A DNA stretch of 64,000 bases from Paenibacillus sp. SZ31. GTDB lineage: Bacteria > Bacillota > Bacilli > Paenibacillales > Paenibacillaceae. A program made the translations under genes and the position numbers. How positions within the stretch are numbered: the first letter of the stretch is position 1; the number at the start of each line of letters is the position of its first letter. The DNA is taken from positions 558,001 through 622,000 of the forward strand of contig NZ_JABBEA010000001.1 of assembly GCF_012912005.1 (NCBI RefSeq), in the 5' to 3' direction. Below, in pieces: positions 1 to 7,912 of this stretch. The notes under the pieces are model-generated. The model was not told where the DNA came from. It worked only from the letters and a program-made list of their open reading frames with translations, and did no database searches.

Positions 1-1154
1 TGCTCGGCATTGACTTGACCAACAGAAGCCGCGTGACCTGCTGTTACATCATCTTCATCAATAAGGAGGATTGGGTTCGCATCTCCACGTGCTTTAGGGC
101 TCAGCATCAACACTTTCTCTGTCTGCTGTCCATCGGCTTTGGTAGCGCCTTTCTCAATCTTCGTGATTCCGTTAATGATTGCAGATGCTTCTTCACGCAT
201 AACTGCACGTGTAATCATCTGACTTGGTGTATTCTTGCCGAAGTGACGAGCTTCTGTGGTGTAGTTGATTTTCTGCGAACCGGAACCTACAGCGATGACT
301 TTGGAATCAGAACTTGATCCATTGCCTTTCAGCACGGTCATCGTGTTGCTCGCTGTGTCGCCATTGTTCATTTCGCCTACAATCCACTCGATGGAAGCAT
401 CATTCTCTAACACTGCACGACGGAATGAAACATCAGTTACATTCACACTCAGTTGATGAACCGATGCGAAACGTACTTTAGCACCGGATTTTGCGAATAC
501 TTCCACAACACCATTATGGAAAACAGGTGCGGACAATTCGCCAGATACATAGTTATCAACATAAGTTACTGAACTGTTTGCTTCTACAACAACAAGCACG
601 TGAGGTGCAAACGTTGCAGATGCGTCATCCGTAAGCAACACTGCTTGCAGTGGTACTTCGATTTCGACATTTTTCGGAACATACAGGAAGACCCCGCCAT
701 TCCAAAGTGCCGCATGTAATGCAGCGAGGGAATGCTCATCCGCTTTAACTGCTGTGTTCAGATATGGTTTTACCAGATCGCCATGTTCGCGAACCGCTGT
801 AGCCAGATCCGTGAAGATAACTCCTTTTGCTGCCAGATCAGCAGACACCTTGGAGTATACCGTACCGGAATTGCGCTGGATAACCAGACTGCCTTCAGCT
901 TGATCCTGAACCAGATCTTTAATAGAAGCAGGTACTTCTGTCAAAGAAGAAATGGCTTCACTTGTTTTATATGTTCCGTACTCGCTGACATTCCAGCGTT
1001 CGATTTTTTGTTTTTCCAGTTTAGGAAGCGCAAGCCCGCTCGCAAGCTTCAAAGCTTCGAGCCGCTGTTCGGTCAACCAGCCGGGTTCATTGTTGCTTTC
1101 CGACAAGGCGCGAAGCGCTTCAGATTCAACCGGAAGAATTGTTTGTGTAGTCAT
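1..1154 (-). CDS. sufD: SufD, Fe-S cluster assembly scaffold subunit (3' end cut by window start)
   Basis: SufD is the beta-helical partner of SufB and SufC in the SUF machine that builds Fe-S clusters in the cytoplasm. Reading from the ATG at 1154, about 384 residues are present, and roughly 50 more are expected beyond base 1 given the usual family length near 435. The N-terminus has the 'LRALSESNNEPGWLTEQRLEAL' style of SufD, and the C-terminal visible part includes 'DDVTAGHAASVGQVNAE', the SufB/D-family signature around the conserved His. A strong GGAGGAG site lies at 1161-1168. It starts 25 bases after the sufC stop, so both genes share an operon. The open frame runs off the window, so the gene is partial here but not broken. 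Identity is confident. Confidence 0.95.
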   Translation of the reverse strand, partial: MTTQTILPVESEALRALSESNNEPGWLTEQRLEALKLASGLALPKLEKQKIERWNVSEYGTYKTSEAISSLTEVPASIKDLVQDQAEGSLVIQRNSGTVYSKVSADLAAKGVIFTDLATAVREHGDLVKPYLNTAVKADEHSLAALHAALWNGGVFLYVPKNVEIEVPLQAVLLTDDASATFAPHVLVVVEANSSVTYVDNYVSGELSAPVFHNGVVEVFAKSGAKVRFASVHQLSVNVTDVSFRRAVLENDASIEWIVGEMNNGDTASNTMTVLKGNGSSSDSKVIAVGSGSQKINYTTEARHFGKNTPSQMITRAVMREEASAIINGITKIEKGATKADGQQTEKVLMLSPKARGDANPILLIDEDDVTAGHAASVGQVNAE

Positions 1155-1179
1155 TGATTAATCCTCCTCCGTTTTGTCT

Positions 1180-1962
1180 TTACGCTTCTTGACCTACAGT
1201 TTCGTCTGTAATTCCCAGCTCTGCCTTTACCCAGTCATACCCTTCCGCTTCCAGACGGTGAGCCAATTCAGGTCCGCCGGATTTCACGATACGACCTTGC
1301 ATCATTACGTGAACATAGTCAGGCGTAATGTAGTTCAACAGACGTTGGTAGTGAGTGATGATCAGGAAGCCACGATCTTCGCTCTTCATAGCGTTCACAC
1401 CGTCAGCCACGATTTTCAAAGCATCGATGTCCAGACCGGAGTCGATTTCATCAAGTACTACGATTTTCGGATCAAGCAACATCATTTGCAGAATTTCGTT
1501 ACGTTTTTTCTCACCACCGGAGAAACCTTCATTCAGGTAACGGTGAGCAAACTCAGGGTTCATGTCGAGTTCTTTCATTTTACCTTCCATTTGACGAATG
1601 AACTTGATCAGAGAGATCTCGTTACCTTCGCCACGACGTGCGTTAATTGCACTACGCAAGAAGTCGGAGTTCGTAACACCAGCAATTTCACTTGGGTATT
1701 GCATAGCCAGGAAGAGACCTGCACGTGCACGCTCATCTACAGCCATATCCAATACATCTTCACCATCAAGTGTAATTGTACCGTCTGTTACTTCATATTT
1801 AGGGTGACCCATCAATGCAGAAGCCAGAGTGGATTTACCTGTTCCGTTCGGTCCCATGATTGCGTGGATTTCTCCACCTTTCATTTCCAAGTTGATGCCT
1901 TTCAGGATTTCCTTACCTTCGATCGTCGCTTTCAGACCTTCAATGACGAAATTCGTAGCCAT
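1180..1962 (-). CDS. sufC: SufC, Fe-S cluster assembly ATPase
   Basis: SufC is the soluble ABC ATPase that drives the SufBCD scaffold. The 260-residue length is normal. Walker A is 'GPNGTGKSTL' near residue 37, the ABC signature is 'FSGGEKKRNE' near residue 148, Walker B is 'IVVLDEIDSGLD' near residue 170, and the H-loop is 'LIITHYQR'. It is the first gene of the suf operon, followed by sufD with 25 bases between them. The ATG at 1962 is preceded by GGAGGG. The upstream promoter carries operator-like sites for Fur and PerR (see 2086-2123), which points to control by iron limitation and peroxide. Nothing in the gene looks unusual. Confidence 0.97.
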   Translation of the reverse strand: MATNFVIEGLKATIEGKEILKGINLEMKGGEIHAIMGPNGTGKSTLASALMGHPKYEVTDGTITLDGEDVLDMAVDERARAGLFLAMQYPSEIAGVTNSDFLRSAINARRGEGNEISLIKFIRQMEGKMKELDMNPEFAHRYLNEGFSGGEKKRNEILQMMLLDPKIVVLDEIDSGLDIDALKIVADGVNAMKSEDRGFLIITHYQRLLNYITPDYVHVMMQGRIVKSGGPELAHRLEAEGYDWVKAELGITDETVGQEA

Positions 1963-2284
1963 GTGTATTGTTTCCCTCCATTGATTAAATTGATGTTAGT
2001 TGTCGAAAACGAAAAAGCGCCTATTATATCTGAACAGGGCTTCCCCTGAATTTCTCCTGTACTCGAATCTTCAAAGCAAGAACACTTTAGAATAATTCTA
2101 AACTGATTCTCAATGATAATCAAGTCATTTCCTAAGAACCTTTGTCCCTTGCAGGAAACATTATTCTTTCTGATTCTATATTAAAAGACAAATTGAATCA
2201 AATTAGAAAACATCTTACGCACAAATGTACAGTGAGAAAAATCACAGCAATTTAAGATTTTATGCCATCTGCTGTACACTAATC
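1963..2284. other. Intergenic leader between sufC and the DUF1802 gene
   Basis: Apart from the promoter at 2086-2123 it holds a second -10-like TATAAT on the minus strand (near 2016-2021) with a weak -35, and a short inverted repeat CAGGGCTTCCCCTG near 2036-2049 in the 5' leader. No protein-coding gene or known riboswitch is recognised. Confidence 0.5.
2086..2123 (-). promoter_or_regulatory. suf operon promoter with overlapping Fur-like and PerR-like operators
   Basis: On the minus strand TTGATT (2118-2123) and TAGAAT (2095-2100) are separated by exactly 17 bases, a good SigA promoter. A 17-bp perfect palindrome TTTAGAATAATTCTAAA (2086-2102) covers the -10 and matches the 7-1-7 PerR box pattern. 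The 19-bp TGATTCTCAATGATAATCA (2104-2122) covers the spacer and -35 and resembles overlapping 7-1-7 Fur boxes. The arrangement is read directly from sequence; regulator identity is inferred from the known consensus sites. Confidence 0.7.
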
Positions 2285-2318
2285 CAAAAAAGGACTTATC
2301 CATATTATGGACAAGTCC
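2285..2318 (-). terminator. Rho-independent terminator of the DUF1802 gene
   Basis: Arms GGACTT..CCATA (from 2292) and TATGG..AAGTCC (to 2318) form a stem; the minus strand continues into six T residues at 2291-2286. It lies just after the stop at 2340 and separates that gene from suf. Confidence 0.8.
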
Positions 2319-2339
2319 CTCCGTTAATAACGTTACCAT

Positions 2340-2915
2340 TTACAATTTGAGCATCTCGTTAATCTTCTGTACCTGTTCGTCAAAATCCGCAACGTCCACC
2401 ACCGGCGTCATTTCGCGCGGCACCGGACCATTCGGAATAGAAATCCATGAACGGCAACCATTATATTCAGGCAGTACGGGGATCTCCATCGGTTCCTTCA
2501 AAAGGTACACACGTAAAATCAATACATGGAGCGGATCTTTCCGTTTCCATTTCAAACGGTCTTCGGCAAAATCCGCTGTCCACATATGAAAGTCAAGAAG
2601 TCGATCCAACATCTCCTGATCTCGTATCTCCAGATCCTGCGTTACTTCAGCATATGCCGTAATGCGGATTGTCGAAGCTTCGGGCACCCATTCGGCCAAT
2701 GATTCTTCAACATAGGATTGATCCGAGGACTTAATCAGTTCTTTACGCTGATGTTCATAAGTCGGATACAGGTAAAACGCTGGACTTTTCAGCTCAAAAT
2801 GTCGGGTTTCCTCTACGATCCCACCTTTGCGCATCACCATAATCTGGCGACCCGTTTCCAGTGCTTTGATTGCAGAAGCCCATTCTTTTAAAGCCGGTAT
2901 CGTTGGTTCTAACAT
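2340..2915 (-). CDS. DUF1802 family protein
   Basis: A 191-residue cytoplasmic protein that fits the DUF1802 family: N-terminal 'ALKEWASAIKALETGRQ' followed by 'RKGGIVEE', then 'FYLYPTYEHQ' and a mixed alpha/beta remainder. Members are found in Firmicutes and cyanobacteria and have no established biochemical role; a nuclease-like or DNA-modification link has not been shown. There are no membrane segments or signal peptide. The ATG at 2915 has a GGGAGGG site about 10 bases upstream. It is monocistronic, with its own terminator at 2285-2318. I assign the family by pattern and give no function. Confidence 0.75.
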   Translation of the reverse strand: MLEPTIPALKEWASAIKALETGRQIMVMRKGGIVEETRHFELKSPAFYLYPTYEHQRKELIKSSDQSYVEESLAEWVPEASTIRITAYAEVTQDLEIRDQEMLDRLLDFHMWTADFAEDRLKWKRKDPLHVLILRVYLLKEPMEIPVLPEYNGCRSWISIPNGPVPREMTPVVDVADFDEQVQKINEMLKL

Positions 2916-3041
2916 AAGCGGTTCCCTCCCCTATCGTTCTTGTCAGCAGTATAGACGCTCAGGGTGTTTCTGACAACATGATCCGGGCTTAGAAAGCTTA
3001 CGTAAAAGACACACTTGTATTAGGCTTAAATCGTAGATGTA

Positions 3042-3503
3042 TTAACCCAGGAAAGAGCGAAGCATCCACATATGTTTCTCCAGATCAGCCTTGAAGCCTG
3101 TCAGCATATCGGATGTTGGTTGATCTTCAGCTGTATCTGCAACTTCGATACCCTCCTGATATTCGTTCGAAAGTGTAGCGAAGTCCTCAATCAGGTTTTG
3201 TACCATTGTTTTCGCGTCTTCGCCACCTGCTGCTTCCTGGATAGAGGAAAGCTCCAGATACTCTTTCATTGTAGCCGCAGGGCTACCTTTCAGCGTAAGA
3301 ATACGCTCAGCGATTTCATCCATTTGCACCGTAACTTCGTTGTAGAACTCTTCGAATTTCACATGCAGCGTGAAGAAGTTAGGTCCTTTAACGTACCAGT
3401 GATAGTTATGGATTTTGACATACAATACGTTCAGGTTAGCCACCTGACGATTAAGTACTTGTTCCACCGATTTTGCTTGATCTGTTTTGTTTGTTGTAGC
3501 CAT
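3042..3503 (-). CDS. dps: Dps-family ferritin-like stress protein
   Basis: Dps dodecamers oxidise and store ferrous iron and protect DNA from hydroxyl radicals. The 153-residue length is typical. The inter-subunit ferroxidase ligands are visible as H35 (in 'NYHWYV'), H47, E51, D62 and E66, offset by four from the Listeria protein, with Glu replacing the usual Asp at position 51. The helix-bundle pattern 'TLHVKFEEFYNEVTVQMDEIAERI' is diagnostic. The ATG at 3503 follows AAGGGATGGG. I see no clear PerR box in the immediate upstream bases, unlike the suf promoter nearby. It stands alone and is divergent from mtnK. Confidence 0.93.
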   Translation of the reverse strand: MATTNKTDQAKSVEQVLNRQVANLNVLYVKIHNYHWYVKGPNFFTLHVKFEEFYNEVTVQMDEIAERILTLKGSPAATMKEYLELSSIQEAAGGEDAKTMVQNLIEDFATLSNEYQEGIEVADTAEDQPTSDMLTGFKADLEKHMWMLRSFLG

Positions 3504-3710
3504 ATTAATCCCATCCCTTATTTAAAATTAGTCTGTCATGCAGCGGTAAGCAGGTTGTCCTGCACTGTATAACAGAGAGTTAATAATATGTCACCGCTTG
3601 GTAGCGGAGAGGCTTGTGAACAGCGTTTTTCTCAACTGTCCGGCCTATTTGTTTTTACCCTTGAACAGGAAGTTCGAATCAGGATCGACTTGGCTTGTCT
3701 CAAAAAAAAG

Positions 3711-3739
3711 TTCAAAAACCGCGCTATTTCCGATATACT
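3711..3739 (+). promoter_or_regulatory. Candidate SigA promoter for mtnK-mtnA
   Basis: TTCAAA (3711-3716) and TATACT (3734-3739) are separated by 17 bases, about 60 bases before the mtnK start. The region 3504-3800 contains no S-box (SAM-I) riboswitch signature, although that switch controls the mtn genes of Bacillus subtilis. Confidence 0.55.
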
Positions 3740-3800
3740 GACATATACCAAGCAAAGAAGTGGGTTTTCCTGTTTCTTCATATATATGGAGGTGGCACCT

Positions 3801-5018
3801 TTGTCCCAATATCACCCTTTTACCCCCCAGGATGCAATTGAACTGGCCAAAACATTACCGGGTCCATTTGCGGCAGATGCAAATCTGGATTGTCACGAGA
3901 TCGGCGACGGCAATCTGAATTTGGTATTCCACATTACGGATCAGAACTCCGATAAAAGTATCATTATCAAACAGGCGCTTCCTTATGCGAAAGTGGTTGG
4001 AGAATCATGGCCACTCTCTCTGGTACGCGCCCGAATCGAACGTGAAATTCTGCAAGAAGAGCATCGTTTGTGTCCAGGTATGGTACCCGAAGTGTATCAT
4101 TACGATGATGACCTTGCTTTAACGGTTATGGAAGATCTGAGTGATCATGTGATCATGCGCAAAGGCCTGATCGAAGGTGTTACCTATCCTCTTTTTGCAC
4201 AGCATATTGGGGAGTTCATGGCAAGAACGCTGTTCTTCACATCCGACTTGGGCATGGATCAGCAGTTGAAGAAGGAACAACAGGGCAGATTCATTAATCC
4301 GGACCAATGCAAAATAACGGAAGATCTGATCTTTGATGAACCCTACCGGATCGCCGAGAAAAATAATTATGATGTTTCCATTGAAGACGAAGCTGAAGCC
4401 CTTCGAACAGATGGAGAGCTTCACCTTGAAGTGGCTTTGCTGCGGGAAAAATTCCTTACACATGGGCAGGCACTGCTCCACGGAGATCTGCATACAGGCA
4501 GTATTTTTGTTACACCTGAATCTACCAAGGTCATTGATCCCGAATTTGCGTATTATGGCCCCATGGGATTCGATGTCGGTGCAGTCCTTGCGAACCTGCT
4601 CTTGAATTACGCATCCCTGCCAGGATGGATTCAGGATGAGACTGCTTTGCGTGAGCGTGAGACGCTTTTGCTGAATATGGTTCGTGATGTATGGATTGAA
4701 TTCGAATCTCGTTTCCGTGCCCTCTGGGCTACTGACCTGGTTGATCCAATGGCGAAAACGCCGGGGTACCAAGATCTCTATGTACAACAATTGTTCAGAG
4801 ATTCGATCGGCTTCGCAGGTGCCAAAATGGTTCGTCGTATCGTCGGCCTCGCTCATGTGGCAGACATAGATACCATTTCGGATGCGACTGAACGTGAACG
4901 TTCTCAACGTAAATCATTGGCCATTGGTAAAGCGTTAATCAAGAACAATCGTCGCTTGAATACCATCGGTGAAGTGCTGGATATTGTATCTACAGCTGTC
5001 TCAACTACTAAGGCTTAA
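3801..5018 (+). CDS. mtnK: MtnK, S-methyl-5-thioribose kinase
   Basis: MtnK phosphorylates methylthioribose with ATP in the methionine salvage pathway. I choose the TTG at 3801 because a GGAGG sits 8 bases upstream (3788-3792) and the protein then begins 'MSQYHPFTPQDAIELAK', giving 405 residues, close to the family norm near 400; longer in-frame starts at 3588 or 3786 would translate through the promoter or the ribosome site. The kinase features are 'GDGNLNLVF' (nucleotide loop), 'HGDLHTGSIF' near residue 227 (catalytic loop) and 'IDPEFAYYGPMGFDVG' (metal-binding DxE-type motif). mtnA follows after 23 bases, so the two form an operon making and isomerising methylthioribose-1-phosphate. Confidence 0.95.
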   Translation: MSQYHPFTPQDAIELAKTLPGPFAADANLDCHEIGDGNLNLVFHITDQNSDKSIIIKQALPYAKVVGESWPLSLVRARIEREILQEEHRLCPGMVPEVYHYDDDLALTVMEDLSDHVIMRKGLIEGVTYPLFAQHIGEFMARTLFFTSDLGMDQQLKKEQQGRFINPDQCKITEDLIFDEPYRIAEKNNYDVSIEDEAEALRTDGELHLEVALLREKFLTHGQALLHGDLHTGSIFVTPESTKVIDPEFAYYGPMGFDVGAVLANLLLNYASLPGWIQDETALRERETLLLNMVRDVWIEFESRFRALWATDLVDPMAKTPGYQDLYVQQLFRDSIGFAGAKMVRRIVGLAHVADIDTISDATERERSQRKSLAIGKALIKNNRRLNTIGEVLDIVSTAVSTTKA

Positions 5019-5041
5019 CATAAGGAACGGAGGAACCATCC

Positions 5042-6115
5042 ATGACAACCCCTGAATATCAGCCTCTGTCCTCTCTCATCTGGAAAAAGGACAAGCTTGA
5101 AATGCTTGACCAGCGTCTGCTGCCCGAAACCATCCTCATGCTGAAATTGTACACACCCGAGGAAGTATGGGAATCCATCCACTCCATGAAAGTACGCGGT
5201 GCTCCAGCAATCGGTATCGCTGCTGCATTTGGTGTTGTACTGGGTGCGAAGTCATATGACGGATCGACCATTCAAGGTTGGCTGGATCACGTAAAATCCA
5301 TATGTGCTCATCTGGCTACTTCCCGTCCAACAGCGGTGAACCTTTTCTGGGCACTGGATCGTATGATGCAAAAAGCAAATGAGGTCATTGAATCCGGCCT
5401 GAGTCTGGAAGAGGGCAATGCTGCTCTTGAAGTAGAAGCTCTGTTGATTCAGAAGGAGGACGAAGAAGTGTGCCGCATGATCGGCGAGAATGCACTACCT
5501 TTGTTCGAAGATGGTATGGGTGTACTCACCCACTGTAATGCAGGCGGACTGGCAACAGCGAAATACGGTACGGCAACTGCTCCAATGTATCTCGCGCAGG
5601 AACGCGGCATTCACCTCAAAGTATTTGCAGACGAGACTCGTCCTGTACTTCAAGGTGCACGCTTGACTGCATTTGAGTTACAGCAAGCTGGCATTGACGT
5701 TACGCTGCTCTGTGATAATATGGCAGGCATGGTCATGTCCAAAGGCTGGATTCAAGCCGTTATCGTCGGAACTGATCGTGTTGCAGCGAATGGTGACGTA
5801 GCGAACAAAATCGGAACCTACAGCGTAGCCGTGCTAGCCAAGGCTCACAATATTCCGTTCTATGTAGCCAGCCCATTGTCGACCATCGACTTGTCCACTC
5901 CATCCGGCGACCTGATTCCAATTGAGGAACGTGCTGCGGAGGAAGTGACCGAAGGATTTGGCAAACGAACAGCACCGCAAGGTGTTAAAGTATACAATCC
6001 AGCATTTGACGTAACGCCTAACGAATATGTAACAGCTATTATCACGGAAAAAGGCGTTGTTCGCGCTCCTTTCCAAGAAAACCTGGCTGCCTTATTCGCG
6101 AAGGATGAAGCTTAA
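5042..6115 (+). CDS. mtnA: MtnA, S-methyl-5-thioribose-1-phosphate isomerase
   Basis: MtnA converts methylthioribose-1-phosphate to methylthioribulose-1-phosphate, the step after MtnK. The 357-residue protein is an eIF2B-like isomerase. The two catalytic residues are visible: Cys165 in '[10 protein letters not shown]' and Asp245 in '[19 protein letters not shown]'; both sit five positions after those of the B. subtilis enzyme. N-terminal '[16 protein letters not shown]' is also diagnostic. The ATG at 5042 has a CGGAGGA site at about 5027-5033. The remaining salvage genes (mtnW, X, B, D, E) are not in this window. A long perfect hairpin at 6190-6229 ends the transcript. Confidence 0.97.
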   Translation: MTTPEYQPLSSLIWKKDKLEMLDQRLLPETILMLKLYTPEEVWESIHSMKVRGAPAIGIAAAFGVVLGAKSYDGSTIQGWLDHVKSICAHLATSRPTAVNLFWALDRMMQKANEVIESGLSLEEGNAALEVEALLIQKEDEEVCRMIGENALPLFEDGMGVLTHCNAGGLATAKYGTATAPMYLAQERGIHLKVFADETRPVLQGARLTAFELQQAGIDVTLLCDNMAGMVMSKGWIQAVIVGTDRVAANGDVANKIGTYSVAVLAKAHNIPFYVASPLSTIDLSTPSGDLIPIEERAAEEVTEGFGKRTAPQGVKVYNPAFDVTPNEYVTAIITEKGVVRAPFQENLAALFAKDEA

Positions 6116-6189
6116 TTTAATAAGAGTATTCAAGAAGAGTTCGTGTATAGCTTTGGTGGCTACAACGTGCCAAGCTCTGCATTACAACG

Positions 6190-6229
6190 CTAACAGAAGG
6201 GCTTCCCATATGGGGAGCCCTTCTGTTAG
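6190..6229. terminator. Bidirectional hairpin between mtnA and the yunC-like gene
   Basis: CTAACAGAAGGGCT at 6190 pairs with AGCCCTTCTGTTAG ending at 6229, around a CCC..GGG inner stem. It separates two convergent genes. No long T-tract follows on either strand, so its strength is uncertain. Confidence 0.65.
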
Positions 6230-6232
6230 TGA

Positions 6233-6535
6233 TTAGATCATTTTCAACAAAGCCTCTACGCCCGTCATGCCAACCGTAATGCCCATGGCCTCGGCTTCTG
6301 TTGTCACCGACTCCATAGGTGCATGCAGCAATTGCTCCAGTGTACGCACACCAACCGCCCGAGCTGCAATAATTTTGCGATCCCCGAGCTTCTCATTAAG
6401 TAATCCCACGTCGAGTGCTCCGCACATGATATATCCTTTGGATGTGTTAATGGTCAACAACGTTGTTTTGGGCAGTTTGACTTCTACCCCAACCAATACA
6501 TGCTCTCCAACTACAATAGGCTCCATCGTCACCAT
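6233..6535 (-). CDS. YunC-like protein, DUF1805 family
   Basis: A 100-residue cytoplasmic protein resembling B. subtilis YunC (DUF1805), of unknown function. The core 'VKLPKTTLLTINTSKGYIMCGALDVGLLNEKL' and 'IAARAVGVRTLEQLL' followed by 'MGITVGMTGVEALLKM' is the family pattern. I start at the ATG at 6535 because the product then begins 'MVTMEPI', matching the family N-terminus; an in-frame GTG at 6562 would lie within the purine-rich GGAAGAGGAGGTGG that looks like the ribosome site. The gene is convergent with mtnA. No partner gene is suggested by context. Confidence 0.8.
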   Translation of the reverse strand: MVTMEPIVVGEHVLVGVEVKLPKTTLLTINTSKGYIMCGALDVGLLNEKLGDRKIIAARAVGVRTLEQLLHAPMESVTTEAEAMGITVGMTGVEALLKMI

Positions 6536-6702
6536 AATTTCCCGATCCACCTCCTCTTCCACAGGTCACGATAATTGTATGCCTCATTCTGGATTGTCGT
6601 GTGGACACCTGCCGTGTTTGAGAAAATGTAGGTACTTACAGTTCGGATACAATGTTGGTAATTCTCTTCGCAGACTTAGATAGGAGGGATATGCTTAATT
6701 CG

Positions 6703-6735
6703 AAAATAAAAAGCTACCTCAAAAATGAGGCAGCT
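6703..6735 (-). terminator. Rho-independent terminator of the secreted-protein gene
   Basis: AGCTACCTC (6712-6720) pairs with GAGGCAGCT (6727-6735); the minus strand then reads TTTTTATTTT at 6711-6702. It follows the stop of the gene at 6759-7364. Confidence 0.8.
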
Positions 6736-6758
6736 CCTTCACTGATTTAACCTACACT

Positions 6759-7364
6759 TTACATAGAATCCATTAGTTCATCGATATCGAAGTCCAGAGA
6801 GTTATCGCTGTAGATTACTCGATTAATTAAGAAGCTTCCAAAGATAGAGAGGGAAAGACTAATATGTGTTTTTTTCTTATCTACTATCCAATAGCATTGG
6901 TAGCTTATCTTTCCAGCAGCCAAATCTTTCTCTTCGCCTTCATATGGAGTAACACGCTTGCCGCTCCGATTAAGTATGTCTCTGTTGTTAATAGATCCCT
7001 CATATGTATCAAAGAGATCTCTTTTTAAACTGAAATATTCACTAATCAAGTCCCTTGTAGTTCCATTTGTATTGTTTGGGTCAAATACATACATTGCACG
7101 AACTAATTTGTTTTTGTAAAACAAGTAATACAAATTCGCATTCTTTCTAAATCCTTTTGTTTTATAAACTAAGTAGGTGAAATCTTTACTCTCTACTGTT
7201 TCCAATATCTTCGATTTTTCTTTCTTTTTAACCTGATTAACAGTCATGCCCCAATTTACGTTTTTGAAATCATACTTAGTAGCTGCTGTCGCTGGTGCGG
7301 GTGCATATGTAGTTGAAATGATAAATAATAATAAGGCTAAAAACGATAAAACCAACTTCTTCAT
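6759..7364 (-). CDS. Small secreted protein of unknown function
   Basis: A 201-residue protein with a clear Sec signal peptide: 'MKK', a hydrophobic core 'LVLSFLALLLFIISTTYA', and a likely cleavage after 'ATA' around residue 28. The mature part begins 'TKYDFKNVNWGMTVNQVKKKEKSK'; the 'WGMTxxQVK' opening is seen in many small exported proteins of Bacilli that have no known role. It has no cysteines that would make it a lipoprotein and no membrane anchor. It has its own terminator and no evident operon partner. I do not recognise a function. Confidence 0.65.
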   Translation of the reverse strand: MKKLVLSFLALLLFIISTTYAPAPATAATKYDFKNVNWGMTVNQVKKKEKSKILETVESKDFTYLVYKTKGFRKNANLYYLFYKNKLVRAMYVFDPNNTNGTTRDLISEYFSLKRDLFDTYEGSINNRDILNRSGKRVTPYEGEEKDLAAGKISYQCYWIVDKKKTHISLSLSIFGSFLINRVIYSDNSLDFDIDELMDSM

Positions 7365-7471
7365 ACGTAGACCTCGTTTCCTAAATTATGGAATCATCAT
7401 ACCATGCCAAAAGGAGTAGGTCTATAGGATTAGATATCAGAGATTACAACGCAGAGAATAAACTCCATACT

Positions 7472-7496
7472 AAAAAGCCACCTCACCCAAGGTGAG
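7472..7496 (-). terminator. Weak terminator-like hairpin after the small basic-protein gene
   Basis: CTCACC (7482-7487) and GGTGAG (7491-7496) pair, and the minus strand then carries GTGGC followed by five T residues (7476-7472). It is short, so it may be only moderately efficient. Confidence 0.5.
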
Positions 7497-7512
7497 TCAA
7501 ATTAGGCCTACC

Positions 7513-7767
7513 TTAAAACGTATGTTGATCATTCTTTAATCGCCTTATCTCCGTCAAATCTCTTCTAATTCCCAGTACACGTCTATGAAGTGCACTTCGA
7601 TCTATTGATTCAGCTACTGTCTGTTTGAACTGGATATCCAATTCACTTAATTGCTCCTGAGCTAGTTTCTTTTTATGTATTACTTGAAGTTTTTTTGTTT
7701 CAGGCTTGATACGCTTCAATCTCTTCTGCTTCATAATCTGTTCAAATACGCTGTCCTCTTGACGCAT
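7513..7767 (-). CDS. Small basic helical protein, unknown
   Basis: An 84-residue, Lys/Arg-rich, probably all-helical protein ('MRQEDSVFEQIMKQKRLKRIKPETKK...'). I start at the ATG at 7767 because AAGGA lies 9 bases upstream; the ATG at 7776 overlaps that site. No family is recognised. It sits between the end of the phage-tail block and ordinary genes, on the same strand as the tail operon but beyond its terminator (7872-7898), so it may belong either to the island edge or to the chromosome. The charge suggests nucleic-acid or envelope binding, but that is a guess. Confidence 0.5.
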   Translation of the reverse strand: MRQEDSVFEQIMKQKRLKRIKPETKKLQVIHKKKLAQEQLSELDIQFKQTVAESIDRSALHRRVLGIRRDLTEIRRLKNDQHTF

Positions 7768-7871
7768 GGTCTTCATTCCTTAATATGTGATGAACATATT
7801 GTAACATAACGAGAAGACGACTGTTACACAATAAAGTACAGATGCTTAGAGTTGGGCAAGAGCCTAAACGC

Positions 7872-7898
7872 AAAAAAAAGAGGGCCAATGCCCTCTTT
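7872..7898 (-). terminator. Terminator at the end of the phage-tail operon
   Basis: AAAGAGGGC (7877-7885) pairs with GCCCTCTTT (7890-7898) around CAAT; the minus strand then runs into a T-tract. It follows the last tail gene (stop at 7913) and marks the left end of the island's transcription unit. Confidence 0.9.
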
Positions 7899-7912
7899 GA
7901 TGATATATCATT

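Noticed and set aside
1174-2049. Long open frame on the plus strand opposite sufC
   Set aside because: It is antisense to a clear ABC ATPase, has a Cys/Phe/His-rich composition and no ribosome site.
3504-3800. Possible SAM (S-box) riboswitch before mtnK
   Set aside because: B. subtilis controls mtnK this way, but I see none of the conserved S-box core or a transcription-terminator switch here, only a plain promoter.
4119-4907. 262-codon frame on the minus strand opposite mtnK
   Set aside because: Shadow of mtnK; no family pattern and no plausible start site.
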